Below, piece after piece: positions 56,589 through 64,000 of a DNA stretch of 64,000 bases. The notes under the pieces were generated by a model that searched no databases, was not told the origin of the DNA, and saw only the letters and a program-made list of their open reading frames with translations. Every line of letters starts with the position of its first letter. The first letter of the stretch is position 1. Position numbers and translations under genes: made by a program. The stretch is taken from positions 62,001 through 126,000 of the forward strand of contig JALEGD010000001.1 in assembly GCA_022763425.1 (NCBI GenBank), read 5' to 3'. The stretch comes from Pelagibacteraceae bacterium. GTDB lineage: Bacteria; Pseudomonadota; Alphaproteobacteria; Pelagibacterales; Pelagibacteraceae.

Positions 56589-57589
56589 TAATTAAAAGTT
56601 TTTCAATTAATTATGAAAAACTTTTTTCAGATTACAAAATAAATTTAATTTATGGTGAAAATTTTCATTTAAAAACCGAAATTCTAAATAAATTAACTCA
56701 AATTTTTAAAAAAAATGAATTCAAAACAAAATTTATTAAAGAAGATGAATTATTAAAAGATATTGAAATATTAGATAATTATTTAAATCAAGATAGCTTG
56801 TTTGGTGAAAAAGAAATTTTAATTATTCAAGAAGCGTCGGATAAACTATTAGATTACGTAAATTTTTCAGAAATAGATAAAAAATTAATTCTAGTTACTA
56901 ATAACCTTACAAAAAAAAGTAGTTTAAGAAATAAAGCTGAAAAAGAAAAAATAATATCTTGTATTGCTTGTTACGAAGATGATGAAAAAACCCTACAATC
57001 TTTGCTTAGAAATGGATTAACAAAACTTGGTATAAAAGTACCCTATGAAGCCATAGATCAATTGTTTAATATTAATAAACTCAATCGAAATGACATCAGT
57101 AGTGGATTGGAAAAATTAGAGCTTATTACAAGAGATAAAAAATTAGACAGTGAAACATTTTCTTCACTATTTAACACTACATCTTCTTTTGATGCTTTTG
57201 AAATATCTAACGCTTTATTGTCAGGGGACAAAAAAGCATTAAATAAAATACTCTCAAGTTTTTATCATTTTTCTATTAACTTCAATGAAGTGCTTGGCCC
57301 ACTAAAATACAAAATAAACAAACTAATTGATATTTATGAATATAATGAAAATGAAACTAAAATTGCGGTATTAGTTGATACTTATAAACCACCAATTTTC
57401 TGGAAAGAAAAAAACATTATCCAAACACAATTATCTAAATGGAATAAAAACGAATTAGATACATTATTAGACAAAATTAATGAAATTGAAATACTATGTA
57501 AACTTAACTACGAGATTGCAGAAACAATTTTTAACAAGTTCCTTTTAGATATTGTAACGAAAAGGGTATTAGCTAATACTTACTTTTAA
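56585..57589 (+). CDS. holA: DNA polymerase III delta subunit
   Basis: Clamp-loader subunit that opens the beta clamp. The 334-residue protein begins with NLIYGENFHLKTEILNKL, a degenerate P-loop-like turn, then DSLFGEKEILIIQEA and TNNLTKKSSLRNKAEK, matching HolA domains I-II. The C-terminal collar segment has FHFSINFNEVLGPLKYKI. Conservation is modest, but its place after leuS-lptE supports it. It overlaps the end of parB by 17 nt. Confidence 0.88.
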   Translation: MIIKSFSINYEKLFSDYKINLIYGENFHLKTEILNKLTQIFKKNEFKTKFIKEDELLKDIEILDNYLNQDSLFGEKEILIIQEASDKLLDYVNFSEIDKKLILVTNNLTKKSSLRNKAEKEKIISCIACYEDDEKTLQSLLRNGLTKLGIKVPYEAIDQLFNINKLNRNDISSGLEKLELITRDKKLDSETFSSLFNTTSSFDAFEISNALLSGDKKALNKILSSFYHFSINFNEVLGPLKYKINKLIDIYEYNENETKIAVLVDTYKPPIFWKEKNIIQTQLSKWNKNELDTLLDKINEIEILCKLNYEIAETIFNKFLLDIVTKRVLANTYF

Positions 57590-58439
57590 CATTAGCAACA
57601 AGCTGATTTAATTGATCTAGATCTTTATATTCAAAAGTAATCTTACCTTTATTATTTTTCTTATTATCAATAATAACTTTCATGCCAGTTTTTTGTTCTA
57701 ATGAATTCTCTAAATCTTTAATATTAGGATCAATATTTCTAATTTTAATTTTTTTAGAAAAAGTTGCATTTTTTTTACTAAGCAATTCAGCTTGTCTTAC
57801 AGATAAATTTTTATTAATAATTTCCTTAGCTAACTCAATATTATTATTTACATCAATTAAAGATCTAGCATGTCCTGGTGTGAGCAGACCATTTGTAATC
57901 ATATCTTGAATTTCATTAGGAAGTCTTTTTAACCTTAGCGTATTAGCGATATACACCCTGCTCTTCCCTATCATGTCAGCGATTTTGTCTTGAGTGTAAC
58001 TAAATTTATCGATCAAAGTTTGATACCCTTCTGCTTCCTCTAACGCATTTAGGCCCTCCCTCTGAACGTTCTCTAAAACCGCGAATTCAGCGGCTAATTC
58101 GTCATCTGCATCAAGCAAAACTGTTGGAACCTCATGGACTTTTGCCAGCTGGGCAGCTCTCCATCTTCTCTCTCCAGCTATAATTTCAAACTTACCATCT
58201 TTTGATTTTCTGACAGCTATGGGCTGAATAATTCCTCGTGTTTTGATAGATGTTGCAAGTTCATCAAGTTGTTTTTTGTCAAAATTTTTTCTTGGTTGAT
58301 ATTGATTAGGAACTAAAAGATGAATTGGTGTTTTATCTGTTTTAACATTTGAAAGTTCAACAACATTCTTTTTCTCATCATTGTTACTATCGCCTAATAA
58401 TGCAGATAAACCTTTACCTAAACCTTTTGCTTTAATCAT
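57573..58439 (-). CDS. parB: Chromosome partitioning protein ParB
   Basis: CTP-dependent clamp that loads at parS and spreads on DNA. The 288-residue protein starts with GLGKGLSALLG, the ParA-stimulating tail. It has the nucleotide motif IIAGERRWRAAQLA, the ENVQREGLNALEEAEGY box, and the HTH-containing YTQDKIADMIGKSRVYIANTLRL with LTPGHARSLI. The C-terminal dimerisation domain is short. It overlaps parA by 4 nt (ATGA), and a parS site lies 1.4 kb away in rsmG. Confidence 0.97.
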   Translation of the reverse strand: MIKAKGLGKGLSALLGDSNNDEKKNVVELSNVKTDKTPIHLLVPNQYQPRKNFDKKQLDELATSIKTRGIIQPIAVRKSKDGKFEIIAGERRWRAAQLAKVHEVPTVLLDADDELAAEFAVLENVQREGLNALEEAEGYQTLIDKFSYTQDKIADMIGKSRVYIANTLRLKRLPNEIQDMITNGLLTPGHARSLIDVNNNIELAKEIINKNLSVRQAELLSKKNATFSKKIKIRNIDPNIKDLENSLEQKTGMKVIIDNKKNNKGKITFEYKDLDQLNQLVANVKSKY

Positions 58440-59215
58440 GCAGCATAACTTCCATTTAAAATTTCATTAGATAATTCTTGATAGGCAATCGACCCAGAAC
58501 TATTTTTATCATAAACAATTACTGGCATTCCATGAGATGGTGCCTCTGAAATTCTAACATTTCTTGGTATGACTGTTTTATAAACTTTTGAGCCAAAATA
58601 TTTTCTTGCTTCCTGTTCAACTTGACTAGAGAGTTTATTTCTTCTGTCATACATAGTTAAAATTACACCTTGTATTGATAAATTTTTATTTAAATTTTCT
58701 TTTACTCTTTCAATTGTTTTGATCAGTTGAGAAACACCCTCCAATGCAAAAAATTCTGTCTGCAACGGTATAATTACTGTATCTGAGGCAACTAAAGCCA
58801 TAATAGTAAGCAAACTTAGGGAAGGTGGGCAATCAATAAGTATATGATTATATTGATTTTTTTCCTTTATTTGGTCTAAAACATCCCTTAAAAAGAAGGC
58901 TCTTTTACTCTCATCAGCAACCTCTGTTTCAAAACCTGAAAGGTCTTCGTTTGCACATATAATATCTAAATTTTCCGTTTTAGTTTTTGAGATAAATGAA
59001 TTTGGATCATCATTTCTACTAACTAAAAATTCATAAATTGTTTTTTCTCTTTTGCCTCTGTCAATTCCTAAGCCCGTGGATGCATTTCCTTGAGGATCTA
59101 AATCTATGACTAAAATTTTTTGTCCGCTTGATGCTAACGCATGCCCAAGGTTAATTGTCGATGTAGTTTTTCCAACACCGCCCTTTTGATTTATTATGGA
59201 AATTATTTTTGTCAT
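58436..59215 (-). CDS. parA: Chromosome partitioning ATPase ParA
   Basis: Deviant-Walker ATPase that moves ParB-parS complexes. The 259-residue protein has IISIINQKGGVGKTTSTINL with the signature Lys, LVIDLDPQGNASTGLG and LIDCPPSLSLLTIMAL. No N-terminal HTH is present, so it is the chromosomal Soj type. It abuts the rsmG stop with no gap, giving the classic mnmG-rsmG-parA-parB order. Confidence 0.97.
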   Translation of the reverse strand: MTKIISIINQKGGVGKTTSTINLGHALASSGQKILVIDLDPQGNASTGLGIDRGKREKTIYEFLVSRNDDPNSFISKTKTENLDIICANEDLSGFETEVADESKRAFFLRDVLDQIKEKNQYNHILIDCPPSLSLLTIMALVASDTVIIPLQTEFFALEGVSQLIKTIERVKENLNKNLSIQGVILTMYDRRNKLSSQVEQEARKYFGSKVYKTVIPRNVRISEAPSHGMPVIVYDKNSSGSIAYQELSNEILNGSYAA

Positions 59216-59833
59216 TTAATTTTTAGATACACCTTTTATTACAAAAACTTTCGAACCCGGATTTGTGATACTTTCATGGTACTCACAATTTATTTCAAAA
59301 TATTTTTTTGCTTCAATAAATTCATCCATAAACTTTTCACCCTTCATTAAAATAATTTTTTTAAATTTTATTTGTGATTGATTAATTATATTAAAAAATT
59401 CTTTCATTGGCTTAAAAGCTCTGCTTACAAGCGTAGTAAAATTTTTTATTTCCATCTGCTTTACGTCACAGTTATGTATTTTAATATCAAGATCAAGAAA
59501 ACTATTTGCTTTTTTCAAAAAATTCGACTTTTTTGGGCTTTTTTCAACAAGATGTGTTGAAAAGTTTAAATTATGGTCTTTCTTTATTATATCCAAAATA
59601 ATACCTGGCAGTCCAGCACCAGAACCTATATCTAGAACACTTTTATCGTTTTTATCGAAATATTTAATGATTTGTGCACAGTCTACGTAGTGTCTCTCTA
59701 TAGCCTCTTTTTCAGTGTTTTTTGATATTAATGATAGTTTTTGATTACTTTCTAACAAAAATTCATGGTATTTTAATATTTTTCCTAATGTTTCACGTGA
59801 AACACTCTTATCAAAATAATTTGATCGAATCAT
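59216..59833 (-). CDS. rsmG: 16S rRNA (guanine(527)-N7)-methyltransferase RsmG
   Basis: Methylates G527 of 16S rRNA. The 205-residue protein has the N-terminal SVSRETLGKILKYHEFLLES, NLI-like LISKNTEKEAIERHYVDCA, SAM motif I VLDIGSGAGLPGI and LVSRAFKPM. The codons for VSRET coincide with a perfect parS sequence. It directly follows mnmG with no intergenic base. Confidence 0.96.
   Translation of the reverse strand: MIRSNYFDKSVSRETLGKILKYHEFLLESNQKLSLISKNTEKEAIERHYVDCAQIIKYFDKNDKSVLDIGSGAGLPGIILDIIKKDHNLNFSTHLVEKSPKKSNFLKKANSFLDLDIKIHNCDVKQMEIKNFTTLVSRAFKPMKEFFNIINQSQIKFKKIILMKGEKFMDEFIEAKKYFEINCEYHESITNPGSKVFVIKGVSKN
59789..59804. promoter_or_regulatory. parS centromere site (perfect 16-bp palindrome)
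   Basis: TGTTTCACGTGAAACA, identical to the consensus parS bound by chromosomal ParB. It lies inside the 5' part of rsmG, where it encodes part of VSVSRET, and 0.6 kb upstream of parA. It marks the chromosome segregation region and suggests that the replication origin is not far away. Confidence 0.97.
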
Positions 59834-61693
59834 TTAAGCAGTATGCTTAAAATTATACCTTTTAGAATACGTTAAAAGAAGATTTATAGCTGCTGGAGTA
59901 ATACCCTCAATTCTTGAGGCCTGACCGAAAGTTTTAGGCCTTATAAGCTCTAATTTTTGCCTAATCTCATTAGAAAGTCCGCTAATTGCTGAATAATCAA
60001 TATTTTCTGGGATTTTCATGTTTTCATCCTTTTTAAATATCTCAATATCATCCTCTTGCTTAGCGTAATAGCCAGAGTAATGATTATCTATCTCAATTTG
60101 CTCAATAACATCTTGATCGTAATCACCAAGACCAAAAATTGGTTTTAATTTATCAAAAGTAACCCCTTTATACCTTAAAAGCTCTAGACCATTCCTTTTA
60201 ATACCGTCCTTTGAAATCTTTATGCCATGTTTATCTGCCTCATTAGGGGTAAAAGACCTGGAAGACAATTGAACTTTAAGTTTATTAATATTTTCGAGTT
60301 TTTTTTGAAAATTTTGCAATCTTGACTCACTTAATATTTCCAAATCCTTCGCTATAGAAGATAATCTTAAATCTGCGTTATCAGAACGTAAAGTTAATCT
60401 ATATTCAGCGCGCGAGGTAAACATACGATAAGGTTCAGCAACACCCTTTGTTATAAGATCATCAATCATAACACCTATGTATGCTTGTGACCTATCTAAT
60501 GTAAATGGTTTTTTATTTTTACTTTGAAGAGCAGCATTAATACCAGCAATCAAACCTTGAGCTGCAGCTTCTTCGTAACCAGTGGTTCCATTTATCTGAC
60601 CAGCTAAAAACAAAGATTTAATTTTTTTTAGTTCTAAAGTGGCATTGAGCTCTCTTGGATCAACGTAATCATACTCAATAGCATAACCTGGTCTAATCAT
60701 CTTAACATCGGATAAGCCATTGATTTTAAGCAATAATTCCTCCTGTGCATCTGCTGGTAAGGACGTAGAAATACCGTTTGGATAGATTGTATGGTCATCT
60801 AATCCTTCTGGTTCTAGAAAAATTTGATGTCTAGATTTATCTTTAAATTTTACAATTTTATCTTCAATAGAAGGACAATATCTCGGACCAACACTCTTTA
60901 TGTTACCACTATACATTGCTGAACGTTTTAAATTTTTTTCAATAATTTTATGAACTTCACCATTAGTATAAGTCATAAAACATGAGACCTGATCAGCATT
61001 AATTTTTTTTGTATCTACTGAAAAAAAATAAGGATCATCATCTGCTTTTTGTTCTTCTAAAATTTCAAAATTAATTGTACGACCATCTAACCTTGGTGGT
61101 GTTCCAGTTTTTAATCTTGATAAATTTAAATTAAATTTTTTTAACTGTTCACTTAAACCAGTTGTTGGATCTTCACCATGTCTTCCCCCTGGTTTCATTT
61201 CATCGCCGATATGGATAACGCCATTTAAAAAAGTTCCTGTTGTTAAAACTATTTTTTTTGCTCTTAATTCTTTTCCAGACTTTAAAATCACACCAACAAT
61301 TTCATTTTCATTAAAAATAAACTGGATTACAGGATCATAAAAAATGCTTAGATTACAATGACTTATTAGACATTCTTTCATGTATTTTTTGTATAATTTA
61401 CGATCAGACTGAGTTCGCGGTCCTCTAACAGCTGGTCCTCGACTACGATTTAATAATCTAAACTGAATACCGGATGCATCAGCAACTTTTGGCATGACAC
61501 CATCGAATGCATCGATCTCTCTAACAAGATGTCCTTTGCCCAATCCACCTATAGCTGGGTTACAAGACATTTCACCAATTGAATTTTCATTTGTTGTAAC
61601 TAAAGCAGTATTAACTTTCATACGCGCAGATGCAGCAGCAGCTTCACAGCCTGCATGACCAGCACCAATTACAACAACGTCAAATTTTTCCAT
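59834..61693 (-). CDS. mnmG: tRNA uridine 5-carboxymethylaminomethyl modification enzyme MnmG
   Basis: FAD enzyme that, with MnmE, modifies the wobble uridine of several tRNAs. The 619-residue protein starts with [20 protein letters not shown]. It has [20 protein letters not shown], the [10 protein letters not shown] loop and [21 protein letters not shown]. The C-terminal tRNA-binding helices are complete. It lies 45 bp after mnmE. Confidence 0.98.
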   Translation of the reverse strand: MEKFDVVVIGAGHAGCEAAAASARMKVNTALVTTNENSIGEMSCNPAIGGLGKGHLVREIDAFDGVMPKVADASGIQFRLLNRSRGPAVRGPRTQSDRKLYKKYMKECLISHCNLSIFYDPVIQFIFNENEIVGVILKSGKELRAKKIVLTTGTFLNGVIHIGDEMKPGGRHGEDPTTGLSEQLKKFNLNLSRLKTGTPPRLDGRTINFEILEEQKADDDPYFFSVDTKKINADQVSCFMTYTNGEVHKIIEKNLKRSAMYSGNIKSVGPRYCPSIEDKIVKFKDKSRHQIFLEPEGLDDHTIYPNGISTSLPADAQEELLLKINGLSDVKMIRPGYAIEYDYVDPRELNATLELKKIKSLFLAGQINGTTGYEEAAAQGLIAGINAALQSKNKKPFTLDRSQAYIGVMIDDLITKGVAEPYRMFTSRAEYRLTLRSDNADLRLSSIAKDLEILSESRLQNFQKKLENINKLKVQLSSRSFTPNEADKHGIKISKDGIKRNGLELLRYKGVTFDKLKPIFGLGDYDQDVIEQIEIDNHYSGYYAKQEDDIEIFKKDENMKIPENIDYSAISGLSNEIRQKLELIRPKTFGQASRIEGITPAAINLLLTYSKRYNFKHTA

Positions 61694-61738
61694 TGCTGGA
61701 ATCTATTACTGAGAGATTTTTTTACAAGAGAGATTCGA

Positions 61739-63076
61739 CTATTTTCCTATGCAGAAATCTTGAAATATTTTTCCTAATATTTCCTCTACACCAATAAAAC
61801 CTACAATATGACCAAGATTATTTGTTGCTAATCTAAGCTCTTCTGCAGCTTTTTCTACTTCATCTGATTTGCTAATTTTAAGAAAATCATGAAGTCTATT
61901 TGAACATTTTTTTAATAGCGCTCTGTGTCTTGCTCTTGAAATTAAAGTTGTTGATTGCGCAGTATCTATTTCAGATACAATTTTTTTTAATCTTGAATAT
62001 AATTTATTAATTCCAGTTTTATCTTTAATTGAAACTTCTATTAAGTCTTTAAATTTATACCCTTTTAATTCTTTGATGATTTTTTTTGCATTAAAACTTT
62101 TTTTATCTTTTTTATTAAGAATAATTAGCGTCTTATCTGTAATCAATTTTTGAATATTTTTTGGTATTTTCTTTTCAGTTCCATCTAGTATCAAAATGTC
62201 TAAATTGGCGTCTTTGCTGGCATTTAGAGCCAACTCTACACCTGTTTTTTCAATCTTGTTTTTAGCGTTCCTAATACCTGCTGTATCAGTCAAAATCACT
62301 GGGTAATTATTAATATGATATTTAACCTCGATAATATCTCTTGTGGTTCCTTTAATACTTGAAACTATTGCGGCTTGTCTTTTAACTAATAAATTTAAAA
62401 AACTGGATTTACCGGCATTTGGTGGTCCTATAATTGCTATTTTAAAACCATCTCTAATTATCTCTCCCATAGTTTCATCTAACATTTCATCAATATCAGA
62501 AACTATAGATTTAATTTTTTCTTCGTTATTTTTTAGAATCCCTTCTGGTAAATCTTCTTCTGAAAAATCTATTGATGCTTCCGTCTTACTTAAAACATCA
62601 AGAATAGTTTCTCTCCACTCTAAAAATTTAGGACTACTATTTTTAAGTCTAAGGGCTTGTATTCTTTGTGCTTCTGTTTCAGCTTGTAAGAGGTCAGCGA
62701 TGGACTCTGCCTCATAAAGATTTATCCTGTTGTTCTGATAAGCAGTTTTAGTAAACTCTCCTGGTTCAGCTAATCTGCAATCTTTTCTATCACCTAAATC
62801 TTCTAATAACTTATTAATAACTGCCTTACTTCCATGTGTGTGAATTTCAATTAAATGCTCACCGGTATAACTTTGACCTTCTGGATACCAAATTAAAATT
62901 CCTTCATCTATTAGTTCGCCTTCTTGATCATAAAAAGATTTTAGTAATGCTGATCTTGGTTGATCAATAACTGTCCGTGTTATTTGATTTGCAATTTGTA
63001 AAGCGCTGTCTCCAGAAACACGAATAATAGCTATTCCTGATACACCAGGAGGAGTTGATAGAGCATAGATATTCAT
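61739..63076 (-). CDS. mnmE: tRNA modification GTPase MnmE
   Basis: Partner GTPase of MnmG. The 445-residue protein has an N-terminal formyl-THF-binding domain (1-118, with HTHGSKAVINKLLEDL and RLAEPGEFTKTAYQN). The G domain (about 215-375) has GPPNAGKSSFLNLL, GTTRDIIE, DTAGIR and NKKD. The protein ends in the family's C-terminal FCIGK, whose Cys is needed for catalysis. It is 18 bp from the divergent MGMT gene. Confidence 0.97.
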   Translation of the reverse strand: MNIYALSTPPGVSGIAIIRVSGDSALQIANQITRTVIDQPRSALLKSFYDQEGELIDEGILIWYPEGQSYTGEHLIEIHTHGSKAVINKLLEDLGDRKDCRLAEPGEFTKTAYQNNRINLYEAESIADLLQAETEAQRIQALRLKNSSPKFLEWRETILDVLSKTEASIDFSEEDLPEGILKNNEEKIKSIVSDIDEMLDETMGEIIRDGFKIAIIGPPNAGKSSFLNLLVKRQAAIVSSIKGTTRDIIEVKYHINNYPVILTDTAGIRNAKNKIEKTGVELALNASKDANLDILILDGTEKKIPKNIQKLITDKTLIILNKKDKKSFNAKKIIKELKGYKFKDLIEVSIKDKTGINKLYSRLKKIVSEIDTAQSTTLISRARHRALLKKCSNRLHDFLKISKSDEVEKAAEELRLATNNLGHIVGFIGVEEILGKIFQDFCIGK

Positions 63077-63094
63077 GATAAAAATATATCAAAT

Positions 63095-63361
63095 ATGAAA
63101 TTAAAAGGAACACCGCTTCAAGTTAAAGTTTGGAAATACCTAATGAAAATTCCAAAAGGAAAAACGAAAACATATTTAGAAGTTGCTAAAGCAGTTGGAA
63201 AACCAAAAGCGGTAAGAGCTGTAGCCAATGCAATAGGAAAAAATCCTTATCCTATTAAAATTCCATGTCATAGAGTAATTCGTTCAGATGGTGGGTTAGG
63301 GGGATACTCAGGTCCAGGTGGAATTAAAACAAAAAAAAAATTATTAGCTTCAGAACGATAA
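63095..63361 (+). CDS. Minimal methylated-DNA--protein-cysteine methyltransferase domain
   Basis: An 88-residue protein consisting only of the MGMT DNA-binding/active-site domain: GTPLQVKVWKYLMKIPKGKT, VRAVANAIGKNPYPI, IPCHRVIRSDGGLGGYSGP. The PCHR Cys acceptor is present, so it is not an alkyltransferase-like (ATL) protein, which would lack it. The N-terminal domain of Ogt and Ada-C is missing. It would repair O6-alkylguanine if active alone. It overlaps the converging hydroxylase gene by 12 nt. Confidence 0.9.
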   Translation: MKLKGTPLQVKVWKYLMKIPKGKTKTYLEVAKAVGKPKAVRAVANAIGKNPYPIKIPCHRVIRSDGGLGGYSGPGGIKTKKKLLASER

Positions 63362-64000
63362 ACCTTCATCGGCAAATTTTATAATCTCATTTTTTAATTC
63401 TGGAAATTTATCTAATTGCTTAAACCCTCTTTTTCTTAAATTTGATATTTGCTTATTATTGGATTTGAAAATTCTTCTTATTAAATCAATTGAAGAGGCA
63501 AAAACAAAATTATTAATTTTTGTTTTTTTCTCATATTCCTCGAGCAATGAAAAGTCTCCAAAATCATAACCATATTTTTTCTTATCTTGATAGACATCAT
63601 AAAGCTGCTTGATATCTCTCACCGTCATATTCCATCCTTGCCCAGCAATTGGATGGATACGATGACTTATATCTCCTATGTTAATCTTTCTGGGTTCAAT
63701 TCCACATGTTAAAAAATTAAATTTTAGTGAAAAACTTTCAATTTTTGAATTCAATTTAACATTTTTATAAATCAAAAAATTAGAATTTAGATACTTCTCC
63801 AAAGATAATTTAGAATTAACTATTTTTCTCATCTCAGAATTTTTAGATAATGACCACACAAGTGAAGTGTTATTTTGATTTATGGGTAAAAAGGCTAGGG
63901 GACCATCGTTTAAAAAAAATTGTCTTGAGCAGTTATTTAAAAGTTTTTCATGTTTAATAATAAAAGTAAAAGCATCTTCTTTATAGTCCCAACTTAAATC
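63350..64000 (-). CDS. UbiH/COQ6-family FAD-dependent hydroxylase, 3' part
   Basis: The C-terminal 216 residues are present; the frame stays open to the window edge and the start lies beyond it. The segment GPLAFLPINQNNTSLVWSLS and the second FAD motif NIGDISHRIHPIAGQGWNMTVRDI are diagnostic of the UbiH/UbiF/VisC ring hydroxylases of ubiquinone synthesis. Which ring position it acts on cannot be told. It adds to ubiE and ubiB at 9.4-11.7 kb as a third ubiquinone gene in the window. Confidence 0.88.
   Translation of the reverse strand, partial: DLSWDYKEDAFTFIIKHEKLLNNCSRQFFLNDGPLAFLPINQNNTSLVWSLSKNSEMRKIVNSKLSLEKYLNSNFLIYKNVKLNSKIESFSLKFNFLTCGIEPRKINIGDISHRIHPIAGQGWNMTVRDIKQLYDVYQDKKKYGYDFGDFSLLEEYEKKTKINNFVFASSIDLIRRIFKSNNKQISNLRKRGFKQLDKFPELKNEIIKFADEGLSF

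Noticed and set aside
62343-62717. 124-codon open frame antisense to mnmE
   Set aside because: Complement of the MnmE G domain; no motif, no ribosome-binding site.

Overview
The window is a gene-dense, AT-rich stretch of an alphaproteobacterial chromosome. Its closest fit is the SAR11 clade (Candidatus Pelagibacter-like). The signs are strongly A/T-biased codon use with many Lys, Asn and Ile residues, almost no non-coding DNA (largest gap 231 bp), pervasive 1-20 nt gene overlaps, alphaproteobacterial gene order, and a TPP-riboswitch-controlled sodium-symporter gene of the kind proposed to import the thiamin pyrimidine precursor in SAR11. The species call is inference; no rRNA or tRNA gene is present to anchor it. 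I see no prophage, insertion sequence, CRISPR array or other mobile element.

Layout: 1-513 is the 3' end of an arginase/agmatinase-family gene. From 495 to 9356 (minus) lie a RegB-like redox sensor kinase, the replication block gyrB-recF-dnaN-dnaA, rpsT and mutM. From 9395 to 17045 (plus) lie ubiE-ubiB (ubiquinone), coaBC, dut, a ThiF/MoeB-like gene, an SH3 protein and fabA-fabB-fabI. From 17042 to 35608 (minus) runs a long housekeeping series: pnp-rpsO-truB-rbfA-infB-nusA, trmB-metK, corC-ybeY-phoH-miaB-fur, tsaB, a Bax-like glucosaminidase, nfuA, uspA, trpS and murJ. Next come maeB (plus), a dolP-like lipoprotein and rsmI (minus), an LpoA-like protein (plus), rdgB-rph (minus), and the heat-shock run grpE-dnaK-dnaJ followed by dapB-nth-PfkB kinase (plus).

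From 48088 to 51809 (minus) a small operon encodes a response-regulator-like protein, a photolyase-family protein, a 35-residue ArfA-like ribosome-rescue peptide, a TPP riboswitch and a thiV-like symporter. It is followed by an L,D-transpeptidase (plus), yggS (minus), a ThiE/TenI-like gene, leuS-lptE-holA (plus), and parB-parA-rsmG-mnmG-mnmE (minus). A perfect parS site lies inside rsmG. The window ends with a minimal MGMT gene and the 3' part of a UbiH-family hydroxylase.

The most notable points are these. Two housekeeping genes, trmB and rdgB, are each split by a frameshift exactly at a long poly-A run (A11 and A20), and both would be restored by one extra A. A tiny arfA-like gene is hidden between the photolyase and the riboswitch. 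The riboswitch aptamer directly contains the Shine-Dalgarno sequence of its gene. A terminator-like hairpin sits only 13 nt upstream of nusA. Heat-shock-type promoters precede grpE and dnaK. Convergent gene pairs share their stop codons, which leaves no room for terminators. I found no clearly new multi-gene system; the window is mostly conserved core genome.
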